This document shows positions 62,432 to 64,000 of a DNA stretch of 64,000 bases, one piece after another. Every line of letters begins with the position of its first letter. Position 1 is the stretch's first letter. A program made the position numbers and the translations under genes. The notes beneath the pieces are model-generated. The model was not told where the DNA came from and did no database searches. It saw nothing but the letters and a program-made list of their open reading frames with translations. The stretch comes from Bdellovibrio sp. 22V (GTDB taxonomy: Bacteria; Bdellovibrionota; Bdellovibrionia; Bdellovibrionales; Bdellovibrionaceae): the NCBI RefSeq assembly GCF_030169785.1, contig NZ_CP125854.1, positions 558,001 through 622,000 of the forward strand. The letters run 5' to 3'.

Positions 62432-64000
62432 CTAGGCTTTGGCATCTGCCAAAAGTTGTTCAGCATGCGCCAACGAAGTTTTTGTGATTTTTTCGCCGCT
62501 GATAAGGCGGGCGATTTCTTGCACGCGATCCTTCGTTTTGAGTTCTGACACAAGCATCGCCACAGAATCTTTTTGCGGAGATTTCTGAATAAAGAAATGG
62601 CTGTGACCAAAAGCCGCAACTTGTGGCAAGTGAGTCACGCAGATAACTTGTTGACCTTTGGCAATGGTTTTCAATTTTCGACCGACTTTTTCCGCCGTCT
62701 CTCCCGAAACACCCGTATCTACTTCATCAAACAGATACGTGCGTGGCTGATTGCTTGAGCCCACGACACGCTTCAAAGAAAGTAGAATACGGCTCAGTTC
62801 ACCGCCGGACGCAAACTTCGCCAGAGGACGTTTGACGTCTTTTGCGGAGGTCTGACTTAGGAATTCCACATCAGACAAACCGGTTGAAGAAAGTTCCGTG
62901 AGTTTTTCGACTTGGACGTGGAAAGTCACGCCCTTCATGTTGAGTTCCGACAACTCGGCATTCACGCTGTCAGCCAAAAGATCGGCGCCTTTTTGACGGC
63001 GTTTGTGCAGATCCAAACCCAAGGCTTCGAGTTCTTTCAAAAGAACAGCGGCCTCTTTTTTCAAAGATTCGATTTTAGTTTCTGAGTTTTGCAGATTGGA
63101 GATTTCAATCTCCATTTCCATCAATGCTTTAAGAATATCATCAACAGTGGAGCCATATTTTTTCTGAAGCTTACGCACGTCGCTTAAGCGTCCTTCAAGC
63201 TCTTCCAGGCGCTGAGGATCGGCATCAATCTTTGAAGCATATTGACGAAGTTCGTAAACGCTTTCATCGATCAAAGCTTTTGCCTGTTCGAGGTTCTCTA
63301 GTTTCGCGGCGATTTGCGGGTCGACCGTAGAAAGCTCGAGACCTTTTTTAAGCACGGCATTCAAACGGCTGATGGCAGAGTCATCATCGGTATAAAGCGC
63401 GGATTCCGCGGCATCAACGAAAGAGCCAATGCGGTTAGAGTTTTTAAGCTTCTTTACTTCGACTTCCAACTCATGATCTTCACCCGGAGACAGATCCAAG
63501 TTCGCGATTTCATCGCGTTGATAAATCAGGAAATCCAAACGTTGTGCTTTTTGTTTCGCATCGTTTTCAAGTTTTTTAATTTCCGCGAAAATCGCATGAT
63601 AGCGATTGTACTTTTCCGTGAACAAAAGACGCTTGTCCCAAGTTCCCGCATATTGATCCAAAAGATCCAAGTGATAATTCTTGGACATCAGATTGCGGTT
63701 TTCGTGCTGGCCGGTCATTTCAATCAGAGGTGCAGAGTGACCCGCCAACTCCACAAGGGGAGCCACGATGTCACGCAAGCTGTTCAACGTGCTTAGACCG
63801 CCGTTCAAATACACTTTCGATTTATCGCCGGAACTCAAAACACGGCGAACGATCAAAGTATCCTCGTCCACTTCGATCCCCATGTCTTTGAGAGACTGAA
63901 TAACGTCAGGACGGTTGCTGATATCAAAAGAGCCTTCGATCGTCGCTTGTGAAGCGCCCGTGCGAATGGTGTCGCTGGAAGCTTTTCCACCCATCAATAA
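62432..64000 (-). CDS. recN: DNA repair protein RecN (N-terminal part outside the window)
   Basis: SMC-like ATPase in double-strand break repair. The frame is open to the window edge; typical RecN needs about 45 more residues holding the Walker A loop, so the 5' end is beyond 64000. Visible: MGGKASSDTIRTGASQATIE close to the N-terminus, long coiled-coil region in the middle, FASGGELSRILLSLK (ABC signature), TYLFDEVDTGVSG (Walker B) and ICVTHLPQVA (His loop). The visible part has 522 residues. Stop codon at 62432. Confidence 0.94.
   Translation of the reverse strand, partial: LLMGGKASSDTIRTGASQATIEGSFDISNRPDVIQSLKDMGIEVDEDTLIVRRVLSSGDKSKVYLNGGLSTLNSLRDIVAPLVELAGHSAPLIEMTGQHENRNLMSKNYHLDLLDQYAGTWDKRLLFTEKYNRYHAIFAEIKKLENDAKQKAQRLDFLIYQRDEIANLDLSPGEDHELEVEVKKLKNSNRIGSFVDAAESALYTDDDSAISRLNAVLKKGLELSTVDPQIAAKLENLEQAKALIDESVYELRQYASKIDADPQRLEELEGRLSDVRKLQKKYGSTVDDILKALMEMEIEISNLQNSETKIESLKKEAAVLLKELEALGLDLHKRRQKGADLLADSVNAELSELNMKGVTFHVQVEKLTELSSTGLSDVEFLSQTSAKDVKRPLAKFASGGELSRILLSLKRVVGSSNQPRTYLFDEVDTGVSGETAEKVGRKLKTIAKGQQVICVTHLPQVAAFGHSHFFIQKSPQKDSVAMLVSELKTKDRVQEIARLISGEKITKTSLAHAEQLLADAKA

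Noticed and set aside
1-64000. tRNA, rRNA, CRISPR arrays, prophage or insertion sequence genes
   Set aside because: I looked for CCA-type tRNA clover shapes, spaced direct repeats and DDE/serine recombinase motifs by reading and saw none. This is reading by eye, so a short or degenerate one could be missed.

Overview
The window reads as chromosomal DNA of a Gram-negative bacterium of the Bdellovibrionota, most likely a Bdellovibrio or close relative. This is inferred from two regulators of the TIGR02147 type, an FtsI that ends in a PASTA domain, several large NHL/RCC1/Ig-like lipoproteins, an M14 carboxypeptidase, and the combination of a complete division/cell-wall (dcw) cluster with many exported proteins of no known family. 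Base composition is moderate and even. I see no transposase, integrase, phage gene, CRISPR array, tRNA or rRNA. Genes are dense and no gene-free gap exceeds 300 bases.

Layout. 1-2.5 kb: a PBP4-type D-Ala-D-Ala carboxypeptidase (5' end outside the window) and a lytic transglycosylase. 2.5-12.4 kb: a TetR regulator and exported or lipidated proteins (Cys-repeat protein, 1202-residue Ig-like lipoprotein, small secreted protein, RCC1-propeller lipoprotein, M14 carboxypeptidase). 12.5-19.3 kb: a TIGR02147 regulator, a thyA-folA-pilZ-murB run, a pirin, and a zinc-ribbon membrane protein/uracil PRTase/hypoxanthine PRTase run for nucleotide salvage. 19.4-46.9 kb: the dcw cluster rsmH-ftsL-ftsI-murE-murF-mraY-murD-ftsW-murG-murC-ftsQ-ftsA-ftsZ followed by an LpxH-like phosphoesterase. 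It is split by three blocks of unrelated genes: recQ through an esterase between ftsI and murE; a CBS protein between murF and mraY; and two tandem haem-binding chemoreceptors between murC and ftsQ. mraZ and ddl are not seen. 47-64 kb: exported proteins (a CGGL-motif protein, an NHL lipoprotein, a phosphatase, a beta-barrel), a second TIGR02147 regulator, Nudix hydrolase, aconitase, L,D-transpeptidase, oligopeptidase B, a lipoprotein, an NmrA-like reductase and the C-terminal part of RecN.

The most unusual signals are not coding. A 131-bp element between murD and a small lipoprotein gene has perfect 27-bp inverted arms around four short hairpins. A 217-bp element behind murF has 30-bp inverted arms whose ends (GGTGCCTGCTTC) resemble hairpins near 46.9 kb and 52.8 kb, suggesting a dispersed palindromic repeat family. 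Two genes have their Shine-Dalgarno sequence inside a perfect hairpin, and one of these hairpins also looks like the terminator of the preceding recN. Coding oddities are a FtsZ linker with 13 Met-Pro-x-type triplets, a RecQ lacking room for the RQC winged helix, a small protein built of about 34-residue Cys repeats, and a C-terminal motif shared by two otherwise different secreted proteins.

Functionally the window combines peptidoglycan synthesis and division, peptidoglycan cutting (PBP4, transglycosylase, L,D-transpeptidase), nucleotide salvage and dTMP synthesis, and a set of surface lipoproteins and hydrolases. That would suit a predatory lifestyle, but the lifestyle itself cannot be read from this sequence.
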